Below are positions 42,535-55,300 of a stretch of 64,000 nucleotides of DNA, in pieces. The stretch is from Craspedostauros australis (lineage: Eukaryota > Bacillariophyta > Bacillariophyceae > Mastogloiales > Achnanthaceae). The stretch is from assembly GCA_026770025.1 (NCBI GenBank), contig JAMXDE010000024.1:806001-870000 (forward strand), given 5' to 3'. Numbering within the stretch: the stretch's first letter is position 1; each line of letters starts with the position of its first letter. The notes beneath the pieces are model-generated. The model was not told where the DNA came from and made no database searches. It saw nothing but the letters and a program-made list of their open reading frames with translations. A program made the position numbers and the translations under genes.

Positions 42535-42872
42535 CGTGGGGGCTTCGCTGATGACGGACAGACGACATTGGCGCCAAAACTCAGAATTGTTCCGATGGAT
42601 CATCCACGATTCGGCGTATGGTCCCAAAGAGCAGTCATCACGTTCGGCTCTCTTTGTTGGATCGCTTTGTGCCGACACGATGTGAGACGACCACACACTC
42701 AGTCTCATCTCACCAAAGGGTCGGTATCTATTCCTCGCAAGGAGAGAAGTGGATTAACTACTGCAACAACTACAGCGTTCCTGCCTGCCTGCGCTACAAA
42801 TTACACGGACGGTGCGTGTACGACATTCCACCGTTCCTCTATCGTTGGACACGCTCTCGTGGGACATCACCT
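42535..42872. other. 3' flank of CBM-like gene
   Basis: 338 bp between the right inverted repeat and the stop codon of the adjacent gene. Nothing recognisable. Confidence 0.5.
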
Positions 42873-44573
42873 TCAGCTGCTCGTCTCCGAGTATTGGTAC
42901 CCGACGGTGCACATGTTCACACGTCCATCGATAAAACGCACCTGGAGGTAGTGATGTGTGAATTCTCCAATGCGGACTTTGCGAATCGTGGCCATCTCAT
43001 AGTCGTCATATCCCTTGCCGGGCGAATCCAAGGTGTACGTCTTGGTGGTCCGTGGCGTTCCGCGACGCCCATCGACGGACACTTCGACTTGACGAGCGGC
43101 GCTGTGAGAGGACAAGCCAAAAGAGAGGTCGATGTACTCGTGCACCCCATCCGTGACGATGCTGTACACCACTGATTCGCCGCGTTGCGTCCAGCCGATC
43201 GCGCAGGCTCCCACACGCGACGTGCCACGAATGCCCAGCGTCTCCACGCCATCCGTGCATATCGGATGCTGCACCGAGAGGCTGCCCATGGTCTCGATCT
43301 GGCGGAATTCATCGATCCACCGATCATCCCACGGACAGTCGCCGTTCTGCGCTTCGTTTGACAACTCCACAGAGCTCAAATACGTCAGCGCAGAATACAA
43401 GCCAGGTGCTGGGAGATCGTATCGCGACGAGGTCGGCTTCACTGTGACGGAGCATAAGTTCGTTCGCCCTGCATCTAAGTGAATCCGCAAAATGTACACG
43501 CCCGCTTCAAGGAAGAGAGATTCCCAAACGACATCGGAATATTCGTTCCAGCTGCTCAACGCAGGCACTTCGACTGTGGCCCCGACCGTCGTGGATCCAA
43601 GCGGAACCAGCTCTGCGCGCAGCATGCTGTTGGGCGTATCCGTCGCAACACGAAACCAGATGTCAAAATCCTCATCGTCGTCCAGGGCGACGTAGAAGCT
43701 GTACTCCAAGTACTCACCCGGTTCGGCCAACTCAAGGAAGCAGGCGCTGCCATCACGATGGATGCATGTCTCATCGACAGCGGTATGGGCAGTTGATGCT
43801 GCGGCTGATCCTGGCGATCCTTCATTGCAACTGCCAGGGTGGTTCTTCATCGTTTCGGCGATTGGCTTGGACTCCGCAGCCTTCAAGACGAGATTCTGAT
43901 TCGGAGCATTGCTTGGCGAGAAGCGGCTGCGTTCTATGCGGACCGAACAGAGATTGACAAACCCCTCAGTGAATCTCACCACCAAGTCATGCTTCTCCAC
44001 TGCTTCAAGCGGGACGAAGGACCAGGTGATATCTCGAAATTCGAAGAATCCCTCGGCGGGTGAAAGGAAGTCATCGGAGACACCTGCCTGACGTTCGTGG
44101 AACACCTCCAGTTGGAATTTCTTGGAATGGCGACTAGCAACCCTCACCGTGATATCCACAAAGACGACCGGTCCCTCCTCTGTGCTCATGACATGCTGGT
44201 CCAATGGCAGGTTGAAATTGTACGCGAGGTACTCTCCAGGTTCTGTGAATGCAATATGGCATGGGCCCAATGCCTCGCAGGCGTCATCCTTCATTCCGTG
44301 ATTGTGTTGCGCACTAATGAGACCGTTCGTGGATGGGCAATCACCATGGATCTCTGTTGTCACGTTGTGAAATTCATCGAACATCAAGGCGCTAAGTTGA
44401 AATGGGACGATGTTCTCGCTCAGCTTTTGTGTCTTGTGTGCGAGTTGCTCCGTCGTCTGCGCAGCCACATGTTGCCCCCAATGCCCAATCAGCGCGATCG
44501 TCACTAGCGCAATGAGTAGATTGTGGGCTGCTGACATTGAGCGGGCGCGCATCGGGGACCGATTGCGAGTCAT
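42873..44573 (-). CDS. Secreted protein with three tandem CBM6/malectin-like domains
   Basis: 566 residues from ATG 44573 (MTRNRSPMRA). The longer frame begins at a TTG. A signal peptide with core LLIALVTIALIG ends near AAQ (about 39). Three repeats follow (about 60-213, 232-378, 396-558), each built as ...Cys...A..EPGEY(L)AY / EYLEY.F..., then W.F..L / VW..L.L..G.., and closing R(F/I)..G..N(L/M)C(S/T)V. That closing strand with Asn-Leu-Cys is shared by all three. This order of strands resembles carbohydrate-binding beta sandwiches (CBM6/malectin type), so an extracellular or cell-wall sugar-binding role is likely. There is no catalytic domain or membrane anchor. Domain assignment is by eye. 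Confidence 0.82.
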   Translation of the reverse strand: MTRNRSPMRARSMSAAHNLLIALVTIALIGHWGQHVAAQTTEQLAHKTQKLSENIVPFQLSALMFDEFHNVTTEIHGDCPSTNGLISAQHNHGMKDDACEALGPCHIAFTEPGEYLAYNFNLPLDQHVMSTEEGPVVFVDITVRVASRHSKKFQLEVFHERQAGVSDDFLSPAEGFFEFRDITWSFVPLEAVEKHDLVVRFTEGFVNLCSVRIERSRFSPSNAPNQNLVLKAAESKPIAETMKNHPGSCNEGSPGSAAASTAHTAVDETCIHRDGSACFLELAEPGEYLEYSFYVALDDDEDFDIWFRVATDTPNSMLRAELVPLGSTTVGATVEVPALSSWNEYSDVVWESLFLEAGVYILRIHLDAGRTNLCSVTVKPTSSRYDLPAPGLYSALTYLSSVELSNEAQNGDCPWDDRWIDEFRQIETMGSLSVQHPICTDGVETLGIRGTSRVGACAIGWTQRGESVVYSIVTDGVHEYIDLSFGLSSHSAARQVEVSVDGRRGTPRTTKTYTLDSPGKGYDDYEMATIRKVRIGEFTHHYLQVRFIDGRVNMCTVGYQYSETSS

Positions 44574-47500
44574 GTTTGAGATGGTACGAAGTGCTTGACC
44601 AATGTACCTACTTGCCACAGTGTCCAGTTGATGTTGGTGGTATCGCAACTCCTGTTGCTGGTGTTACTTCTATTTGCGATTTGATGTTTGTTGTTCTATG
44701 TCCAAAATGATATGAAGTGAAATGTGGTGGAATAGATGCGATCATAGAGCATTGATTTTGTGCGCTCCAGTGTTCAGTCTGTGGAAGGTGCTGGTGTTCA
44801 TCAATCAGTTGCCATGGCGATAGCATGGTGGCATGATGGCATGATGACGAGAAGTAGGTGGGTGGAAGACCATCACGCAACGGGGAGAATGCAACCCTCT
44901 CGCTTTATGTGGCTCGTTGGGATCACATAATGTGGCTACCAGGGAACGATTCACTCGGCTAGAAGTAGTCGAGGGACAGATCGGTCAGCCAGCACCGTGG
45001 GTTTGGTTGTGATGCGTGATGGATCGCAGCAGCACATGCACCACGCCAAAGCATGTTTATGCCCGCCTCAGCACGAGTGAAAGGAGTGAGCGTCTGGTGT
45101 CGGAGCTGCGGCATTCTCCGAGTGTGTTGTAGATCGTACGAGCTGCGGGTATGGTAGGACCTATACCTGTACATACCTTCTGGTACGGCACGACGAGTGT
45201 ACGTATCGTAGGCACAACGCTTGTGTATTCGTCACGCGCACTGTCGCTTCGTTGTTGGGAGATCAACGAAGTTGCGACAAGTAGAGCCAAACCACACATC
45301 ACGATTCCGGTCCAACATCACCAGGCCCGCACTGGGGCAGGGCAGAGCGACGTCTGTCTCCACTTCGCCCATGGGCGCTGGAGTCATGTCCTGGGTGCAT
45401 CCACATGGGCAGATACAGGGGCACGAAAGAGATGGCATGTGACATCCGATGCAACCCGCCCTGCTCTCAGTTTGTGTCTTGCGCCCATTCGTGTGTCTGC
45501 AATTGTTTAAGTCGTGGATGCCAATGATGTGTTCGCAATGTCTCCAGGTTGCTCACTTTTTGCGGATGTGTCCCTCACCCCAACCAACCACTCACAGGCG
45601 ACATCCCTGGCGCAAGATGAGCACTCGAGTTGTTTCACAAAACAGAGAGAGGGGTTCTGGAGATTAGTCAACATACTACACTAGTACAAGTTCTTAGTTG
45701 AGAATGGATGGGATTGGGCGAGGGTGCATCTACGAGCTAGCTCGTACTCTTATGTGTAGCTCGTTGGGATGGATGAGACGAACAGTTGGATGCCCCTATC
45801 ACAACGCATTCTTGCAGGTGGTCCAGAAGGGTTCCTACTCGTACACCACTGCACACACTCGACTAGGAAAGGTGGAGTACTGCAGCTGATCAATGTCGCG
45901 TGTACTACGGGTACGATTGGGACGAGTAATATAATATGTGCTAGAATATTCTATTGTATAATAGAAACATGTCAATGAAGGGTGCCGTTCCGTTCCCACC
46001 TTACGACGCTGTCATGCGGCTACCAAATGGTTGCGTGGGTGGTCTCAACCACCACCACTCCAGTAGTACCAGCAGAAGCAAGAGTGACAGCAGTAAAGGA
46101 TAGAGCAACCAGTGTGCGGTCAACAAATGCGCTCATGTAAATAGTGTGTGTTGCAATAGACATGTCATGCCACGCCTCCACTTTGGGTCATGGAAAATGG
46201 AGTGGGGGATAGGCAACGGGCATTGACTACGAAGTTGCAACAATGGTGACAGTAGACCGCATTCAGCTTTGGCAAACACAATGCGACTGACCAGGGGGAA
46301 GGTCACCGCGGCTGCATCAATCTGGCGTGTTGGCTGCCAGATGCGCGGTGCAAGATGCGTGATGGTAGAATAAAATGTAGACCTGCGTCACCGCCCGTTG
46401 AGTCTGACCCATCTCAGGCAAGGCATGCCTCGCAACGACTCGCCAAAATGCTGCGGCATACATGTTCATCTGATGACGATACCCGCTGCGGATTCAATCT
46501 CTTGCGTGAACTTGCTTCGCGACCATTCGAGGCCAAGGGTCATGGTGTTCCTGTTGCATTTGCAGTAGTTGCTGTGACCGAGGAAGACTCTGTCGGCAAT
46601 GATCTTGGGACACGTGCGCATTTAGCAGCATGCACGTGCGCGGTCTACCAAAAGACTGCAGCAGGAATACTGCATTGCACGAGCTACGGCTACGAGGTAA
46701 GTGTGGGGAAGTTTGACGAAGAGGATGGAGCAGCTCGTAGATGCCTTTTGGTTCGAGCTGCGTGAGCTACTCATCGCAAGATGCCGTTGCTGTGCATGTC
46801 TCTATCCGTGCGATAGGCAGACTTTGCAGTATCGCACAGTCAGGAATGATGCAACACACGAACGGGCGCAGCATAGCCAACGAGCGGAGGTCTGAGGAGT
46901 TGCACCACGGACATGGCCGGTTGAAACAAAAGTCCATACTCGCACATATCAGAGGCGATTGGGAGCCCCGTAGGTACAAGTACCGTGAAGTCGCTTGAAC
47001 TTATGCAGATCATGACGCGATCGCGACCGCGATCCCCCATGCTCGTCTGCGTGCTGTGGCTTGTAAAACGAAACTGGACGATCTCGACATGGACGATCTG
47101 CAGTTCGCGCATTGAGTGGGCAGACAGGAGCGAATAGCTGTCTCCCTGCCATGGGCGGCTTCTCCTCCTCTCGTGTGGTCTGCTTGCAAGACCAACATCG
47201 CCTTTCGTGGGTGGCGGCGTCGGCGCAAATGTGACCCAGGCCTAAAAGCGGCTTTCGGTGTTGTTCCTGGGTGCGCTTTTGTTCCTTGACGCTTTTTTGT
47301 GAGCGTGTCCTGTCCGCCACCATCATAGGAGTTGAAGCACGAATCAACAAAGATTTATCCTCCAAGATTCACAAGGAAGTAGATGCACGCGTGCTCGCAA
47401 CATTCGGTCAGGACTGGGGCCTCGAACTCCCACCAACGGCGCCACGAAGGGCGACAGGCGTATGGGCTGTGATCCTCCGTTCTGCACAGCTTTCCGCTCT

Positions 47501-49382
47501 TCGCCAGCCATGCTCTGCGAGGCCAGACGAGCAAGTTGATTCCTGGCACAATGTGACGTTCGGAGCTCACCGGCTTGTTCATGAAGACAAGACCGGATCG
47601 CGTCCCAACAAAACCACAGAGAGTGAATCAGAATCTTGTATAATAGTAGCATCCAAGACATGAGATCGTGCCTGGCCGCCAAATTTGGCAGAACGGAATG
47701 ACCAAACAGGGGGCGATCTCCCTCTCCCTTCAGTCTGTCTCGACGGAGGGAACGCGCGCTCCTGGAACGGAAACATCGATGAAATTCCTCGAAATTTGCA
47801 GAAAGGCGAGAGATAAACAACAGTTGCGCAATGTCACTTGACCGGTCAAGGCGAGATGTTGGCTTGCGCTTGTGCTCACTCGCTGGCTTCTGTGGGACAG
47901 GAATAATCCAGTGAGGCCTGGCGGACGATGATAAAAGTTCTAGAGCCAACCGCTCCGGTATCGTTCGTTGTGCGGCGCTTCACACATAGATTAGACCACT
48001 ACTATTGAATTGGAAGCAAAGCGAGTTTTCTGTTTGGCTTTGGAGAAAAACAGCTGGGAGTTGTGGCCAACTCGTTCTCGCTGTGCGTGTGCGAGCGTTG
48101 TGATCCATGTCGACAATGTGAGTGCTCTAACTCGCCGTCGGTGGAGCGGATAGGCAACAACACCAGTACCCGACGAAAAGTCGCAAAACCACCAATCGTA
48201 TCGTTGGTGGTGTTGTTGAGCAACCAATTCGGCAATGGATCGACACGACGCTTTCCTGTTGGCTGTTCCCAATTCGCAACAGACAAGACCCAAGACTCCC
48301 TAACTGGTGAGACATGTGTGATTGTTAAATCTGATAGGGTCATAAAACCCACAAAGCTCCGTTCGGATACAGGAATGACTCCAGTTGGCCCTCCCGCATC
48401 ATTCCCAAAAGCCCAACATGTTGTGGCAGAGCGCCGACCTTTCTCCGCGACAAGGAAACGAACAGGCGGAATCGCACTAACGAGAGGAAAAATACGCATT
48501 CCGCAAACGCAAAGACCGGCAACAAAAGGACGAAATAAATGAATGGCTGAATGAATGTATCACAACCAACGATTGCCACCGCGAAAATGATGTCACCTTT
48601 TGGTGTTGCAGCAGGAGAAGCGTTGTTGTGGTTGGCGCGGCACTATGGATCAAACACAAACAACATCAGCAAACAACAGATTGTCGGAGGCAGCTCGAAG
48701 TGTTGCGAAAAGGATCAGTGCCATCGTCAAGGCAACAGAAGCGGCACAAACGACACCAAAAGCGAACGAACGAACGAGTGGAGTGCTTGATTCTCCTGTG
48801 ACAGAAATCAGTCTTTTATCAAAGGTGCCACAAATTGCCGAAGTGGCAAACAAACCAAGACAGTCCAAACGCGAACACTTAGCCTCTCACGTGAGCTCGT
48901 GTCCGGAGTGTTGCGCGCGAGGGTCATTTCTCCACCTCTCCTCGTCGCCTTGACCATCGCTCCCTCGTGCCCAATTCTCTTTCTCATACAGCACAAAACA
49001 CGGGCAGAGTCGCAGCATCCAGCATCCATTCATTCCACACGAAACCAACCAGAACAAGAGAGATCCACAACACAATCTTCGCCCCAGCCTTTCTCTGCTC
49101 ATAAATTCTGTGCTTCGGACAACTGCAACTGCAACAGCCAACAACCAATAACCGAAAACTAACAAAGCGCAAGGCCATTCATTCACTCCAGCCAAGCAGC
49201 CAAACAGCCAACGCGCCAACGCGCCAACAAGCCCAACACCAGGCCACAGCACAACAGCGCACAGCACAGCACAGCAAAGCACAGCAAAGCACAGCACAAC
49301 AGCGCACAGCAAAGCACAGCACAGCAAAGCACAGCGAAGAGCATACTCATCCCATACAAGAACAACAGAGCAGAACGCCAAC
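44574..49382. other. Long divergent intergenic region, no convincing gene
   Basis: 4.8 kb between divergent genes. Frames of 100-200 codons exist on both strands (for example 46355-46765 plus and 47344-47949 minus) but have no recognisable domain and overlap each other. The part around 46130-47000 may be a decayed mobile-element gene. The last 100 bp is an AGCACAGCAA tract in the leader of the next gene. Confidence 0.5.
49245..49336. repeat. AGCACAGCAA minisatellite in 5' leader
   Basis: Imperfect ACAGCAAAGC/ACAGCGC units, ending about 45 bp upstream of the PT-repeat gene's ATG. Likely within its 5' UTR. Confidence 0.8.
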
Positions 49383-52300
49383 ATGCCCATCATCTCCAAG
49401 GTCGCCATCTCGACGGTGCTCGGCGCTGCCTCCGTGCTGACGACAGCCAAGGCGCAGCAAGTCCAACCGGAGCAACGCAAGCACCACCATGGCCACCAGC
49501 AGAAGCGCAAGGATGACAACGGCAACGAAGAAGCGACGGAGGCAGCCTTCGCCGAATCCATCGTCTTCGGCGGCCTGGGCCACTTCTCGGCAGCGAAGGG
49601 TCCCAAGCGCGAGGAGACCACCACAGGCTCCGCAACCAACGGAGTCCAAGACAAGCAGACCTGGGACGCCTTTGCGCAAGACAGGAAGGATCCCGTGTCC
49701 CCACTCCCTGCCGCCAGCAGGATCCAGGTGACCCAGTTCGGAGCCGTGCCGTCCGCTTCTCACGGTGCCGCTGTCACCGCAACCAGCGATGTCGGCAACC
49801 TGGGAGATCACGGCGGCATCAACATCTTGGATGATGGCCCCAACGTCGACAAGCAGCTGCACGACCACGCTCCCATGCTCAACAGCAAGGTGTGGTTCTC
49901 GGAGCACCAGGTGGACGGAATCCCCATGGCCAACCAGATGCACCGCCAGCAGAGGCGCAACATCCACCTGCCCACTGGGCCCACAACTCCGACAGGACCC
50001 ACCAGCCCCAGCGCCCCAACAGGAGCTACTGTCGACGCGACCGGAAAGGCAAGCAAGACCGGAAACACCACATTCCTTCCAGTCAAGGGTCCCAAGGGCT
50101 CAACTCCAGCGCCCGGCGGATCACCTCCAACCGGGTGCTTCGAAGAAGTCAGGACCCGCTTCCAGCTTACCCCAAGCGGCAAGGCCATCAAGGGAGGCGC
50201 TATTGAGTCTTACACCGTCGAGGTCTGCCCCCCCGGTGAGGGCGGTGGGTTCTCGGAGGCCCCGAGCGAAACACCAACCGCAGATCCCGGTGCAGTGGTC
50301 TTTCCCTCCTCGGAGCCTTCGTTCGTCCCAACCGACACCGCGAAACCATCCCAGGCACCATCGGGAGTCCCGACACGTACAACTGCGCCCTCCAGTGCCC
50401 CATCCCAGGCCCCGACCGACTCCGCCGCACCATCCGTCACCCCGTCCCAGACTCCAACGAAGTCCGTCGCGCCCTCCACCACCCCATCTCAGACTCCAAC
50501 AAAGTCTGCTGCGCCCTCTACCACCCCGTCCCAGACCCCAACGAAGTCCGTCGCGCCCTCCACCACCCCATCTCAGTCTCCAACAAAGTCCGCCGCACCC
50601 TCTACCACTCCGTCCCAGAGCCCAACAAAGTCCGTTGCGCCGTCCACCACTCCGTCCCAGTCTCCAACGAAGTCCGCTGCGCCCTCTACCACCCCATCTC
50701 AGTCTCCAACGAAGTCCGCCGCACCCTCTACAACTCCGTCCCAGTCTCCAACAAAGTCCGTTGCGCCGTCCACCACTCCGTCGCAGTCTCCAACAGAGTC
50801 TGCGGCTCCGTCTGACATGCCGTCTCAGGCACCAACGGAGTCCGTTGCACCTTCAGATCTGCCCTCCCAAGCACCAACGGAGTCTGTGGCACCTTCCGAC
50901 ATGCCCTCTCAGACTCCCACCGAGTCTGTGGCACCTTCCGACATGCCTTCGCAGACTCCCACAGAGTCTGTGGCGCCATCCGACGATCCAACAGGCTCAG
51001 TTCCCCCGTCCGATACGCCATCCCAGGCTCCGACGGAATCCGTTGCACCGTCCGATCTGCCATCCGTGACGCCAACCGAGTCCGTGGCACCCTCAGACAT
51101 GCCTTCGCAGGCTCCAACGGAGTCCGTTGCGCCATCGGATCTGCCATCCGTGACACCAACCGAGTCCGTGGCGCCTTCCGACATGCCATCGCAGACTCCG
51201 ACCGAGTCTATCGCACCCTCTGATCTGCCATCAGAGAGTCCGACCGAATCCGTGGCGCCGTCCGACATGCCATCGCAGACTCCCACCGAGTCCGTGGCGC
51301 CTTCGGACCTGCCGTCCCAAGCACCAACGGAGTCTGTCGCGCCCTCTGACCTGCCCTCGCAGACTCCGACTGAGTCCGTGGCGCCTTCCGACATGCCGTC
51401 CCAGACGCCGACGGAGTCTGTGGCACCGTCTGATCTGCCATCCCAGACACCAACCGAGTCCGTGGCGCCTTCCGATATGCCATCGCAGACTCCAACCGAG
51501 TCCGTGGCACCCTCTGATCTGCCATCAGAGAGCCCGACCGAATCCGTGGCGCCGTCCGATATGCCATCGCAGACTCCCACCGAGTCCGTGGCGCCATCGG
51601 ACCTGCCGTCCCAGACTCCGACTGAGTCCAGCGCGCCGTCTGATCTGCCATCGCAAACTCCGACTGAGTCCGTGGCACCTTCCGACATGCCGTCCCAGAC
51701 GCCGACGGAGTCTGTGGCACCGTCTGATCTGCCATCTGTGACACCAACCGAGTCCGTGGCGCCTTCCGATATGCCATCGCAGACGCCGACGGAGTCTATC
51801 GCACCCTCTGATCTGCCATCGCAGAGTCCGACCGAATCCGTGGCGCCGTCCGATATGCCATCGCAGACTCCCACCGAGTCCGTGGCGCCATCGGACCTGC
51901 CGTCCCAAGCGCCAACGGAGTCTGTCGCGCCGTCTGATGTGCCCTCGCAGACCCCAACAGAGTCCGTGGCTCCCTCAGACATGCCGTCGCAGACGCCGAC
52001 GGAGTCTGTGGCACCGTCTGATCTGCCATCCCAGACACCAACCGAGTCCGTGGCGCCTTCCGATATGCCATCGCAGACTCCCACCGAGTCCGTGGCGCCC
52101 TCTGACCTGCCATCTCAGGCTCCAACCGAATCCGTGGCGCCGTCCGACATGCCATCGCAGACTCCCACCGAGTCCGTGGCACCTTCCGACATGCCGTCCC
52201 AGACTCCGACGGAGTCTATCGCACCCTCTGATGTGCCCTCGCAGACCCCAACAGAGTCCGTGGCGCCCTCCGACATGCCGTCGCAGACGCCGACGGAGTC

Positions 52301-55300
52301 TATCGCACCCTCTGATCTGCCCTCGCAGAGTCCCACCGAATCCGTGGCGCCGTCCGACATGCCTTCGCAGACCCCCACCGAGTCTGTCGCACCTTCGGAT
52401 CTGCCGTCCCAAGCGCCAACGGAGTCCAGTGCGCCGTCCGATCTGCCATCGCAGACTCCCACCGAGTCCGTGGCGCCTTCGGACCTGCCGTCCCAAGCAC
52501 CAACGGAGTCCAGCGCGCCCTCAGACCTGCCCTCGCAGACTCCCACCGAGTCTGTGGCGCCTTCCGATATGCCTTCGCAGACTCCGACTGAGTCCGTTGC
52601 ACCCTCTGATCTGCCCTCGCAGACCCCGACCGAGTCCGTTGCGCCCTCCGACATGCCTTCGCAGACTCCAACCGAGTCTGTCGCACCTTCGGATCTGCCG
52701 TCCCAGGCGCCAACAGAGTCTGCCGCGCCGTCTGATCTGCCTTCGCAGACCCCGACAGAGTCCGTGGCGCCATCGGACCTGCCGTCCCAAGCTCCGACGG
52801 AGTCCAGTGCACCCTCTGACCTGCCCTCGCAGACCCCAACCGAGTCCGTGGCACCTTCCGACATGCCGTCGCAGACTCCCACCGAGTCCGTGGCACCCTC
52901 TGACCTGCCATCACAGAGTCCCACCGAATCTGTGGCGCCTTCCGACATGCCATCGCAGACGCCGACTGAGTCTATCGCACCCTCTGATCTGCCGTCCCAA
53001 GCGCCAACGGAGTCTGTCGCGCCGTCTGATCTGCCCTCGCAGACCCCGACAGAGTCCGTGGCACCCTCGGATCTGCCGTCCCAAGCGCCAACGGAGTCCA
53101 GTGCGCCGTCCGATCTGCCATCCCAGTCACCGACAGAGTCCGTGGCGCCATCGGACATGCCTTCGCAGACGCCGACAGAGTCTGTGGCGCCCTCTGATCT
53201 GCCATCCCAATCGCCGACAGAGTCCGTGGCACCCTCCGATATGCCTTCGCAGACGCCGACAGAGTCCGTGGCGCCATCGGATCTGCCATCCCAAGCTCCG
53301 ACAGATTCCAGCGCGCCGTCCGATCTGCCCTCGCAGACACCAACAGAGTCCGTAGCTCCCTCGGATATGCCGTCGCAGGCTCCAACAGAGTCCAGCGCGC
53401 CGTCCGATCTGCCGTCCCAGTCGCCGACAGAGTCCGTGGCCCCCTCAGACATGCCTTCGCAGACACCAACGGAGTCTGTGGCACCATCCGATGATCCAAC
53501 AGGCTCACTTTCCCCGTCCGATACGCCATCGCAGGCTCCTAGTGATTCCAGCGCACCTTCGGATCTGCCGTCTATGACACCAACAGAGTCCGTGGCTCCC
53601 TCAGACATGCCGTCGCAGGCTCCAACGGAGTCCAGCGCGCCATCCGATCTGCCCTCGCAGTCACCGACAGAATCCATCGCCCCATCCGACATGCCATCAC
53701 AGACCCCGACAGCATCCATCGCTCCGTCCGATATGCCCTCACAGGCCCCGAGTGATTCCAGCGCACCATCCGACATGCCATCGCAGTCACCGACAGCATC
53801 CATCGCCCCGTCCGATATGCCCTCACAGGCCCCGAGCGATTCCAGCGCGCCATCCGACATGCCATCGCAGTCACCGACAGCATCCATCGCCCCGTCCGAT
53901 ATGCCATCGCAGGCTCCAACCCAGTCCATCGCACCTTCAGACCTTCCTTCCTTCGCTCCAACTCTTTCAGTCTTCCCATCTGAGGAACCAACCACGAGCT
54001 GCTTCACGGGCACCGCAGCTGGAGCGATCACGTTCTGTGCAGGCGCGGGTCGGGACTGCTGTTGTTCCAGCGGAACGGGCCTGTGCTCAGGGTATACTGG
54101 GGCAGATGCCTGCGTATGGAGTGGCAGCGACGTGGAGATATGTGCAGGAAGCTGCAATGGCAAAGGCGCATGTACCTTTGGTGGAGCCACCGGCGTCACC
54201 ATTGGGCCCAACTCGTGCCGTGGTGAAAATGCGTGCAACGCGGTAGACGTGCCCCGATTCTCAGTCGGTGAGGGTTCCTGCTTGTCGCTCGCTGCATCTA
54301 CCTACTTCGCCTGCTTTTTTGAGACTCTTGCCTCAGATGTGACAGTCGGAGACAACGCCTGTTTCGGGAAAAGTGCGTGCTTCACGTATGGAGCCTCGAC
54401 GAACAACACCTTCGAATCGAACTCGTGCCAATTCACATATTCCTGCGCAGTTCAAGATGGCACAACGGGCAGCAACAACGTCTTCCGTGCCAACTCATGC
54501 CTTGCCTACCAGGCATGCTATGTGGAGGGCGACAACAACATCTTCTCCGAAAGATCATGTCAACTCCAGGCGGCTTGCAGAGTGAACGGCAACAACAACA
54601 ACATGTTGGAAGACTCGTGCCGAGGAAGCGGGGCATGCACCGTGAATGGCAATGGTAACAATATTGGCGACTCTTGCAGAAATCAAGATGCCTGCGTGAT
54701 CAATGGTGACCTCAACTCCATTGGAGATAAGGGGTGCTACGGGGTAAACTCGTGCAAAATCACGGGGGACAAGAACGATCTGCAAGACTCCGCATGCTAC
54801 TACGCCGATGCATGCCTCATCACCGGGGACTCGAACATCCTCGAGTACAGTTGTTTCGACGTCGGGGCTACGGGCCCCTCCGCTCCAACGACATGCACGA
54901 TCACAGGAAAATACAACCATCTCTATTACGGATCGTGCGTTGGGACATCAACTTGCGGAATCACGGGAGACTCCAACAAGCTGCTCCAAAACTCCTGCAA
55001 AGCAACTTCTGCTTGTACCATCAGTGGTGGCTCAAACTACATATACGACGGAGCCTGCTCTGCCAATAATGCCTGTGCCATCACCGGCAGCGCCAATCAG
55101 ATCTTCCAAAACTCCTGCAACCAACCTCAAGCCTGTTCCATCCAATCCGGTGCTTCGAGCAACATCATCAGAACCAATGCTTGCACCAACACACAGGCTT
55201 GCCTCATTGGCGCGAACAACAACGTTATCAACAGCGGCTCCTGCAATGGCGGGCTGGTTGCCTGTTCAATTTCAACGGCCTCCAATACAATTCAAGGCAG

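Noticed and set aside
50390..53965. CRISPR-like regular repeat
   Set aside because: Units are contiguous coding repeats with no unique spacers, in a eukaryotic gene.
50909..54238. Long minus-strand frames (391 and 707 codons) across the PT array
   Set aside because: The 42-bp period makes any open frame stay open. There is no signal peptide or unique sequence, while the plus strand has both.
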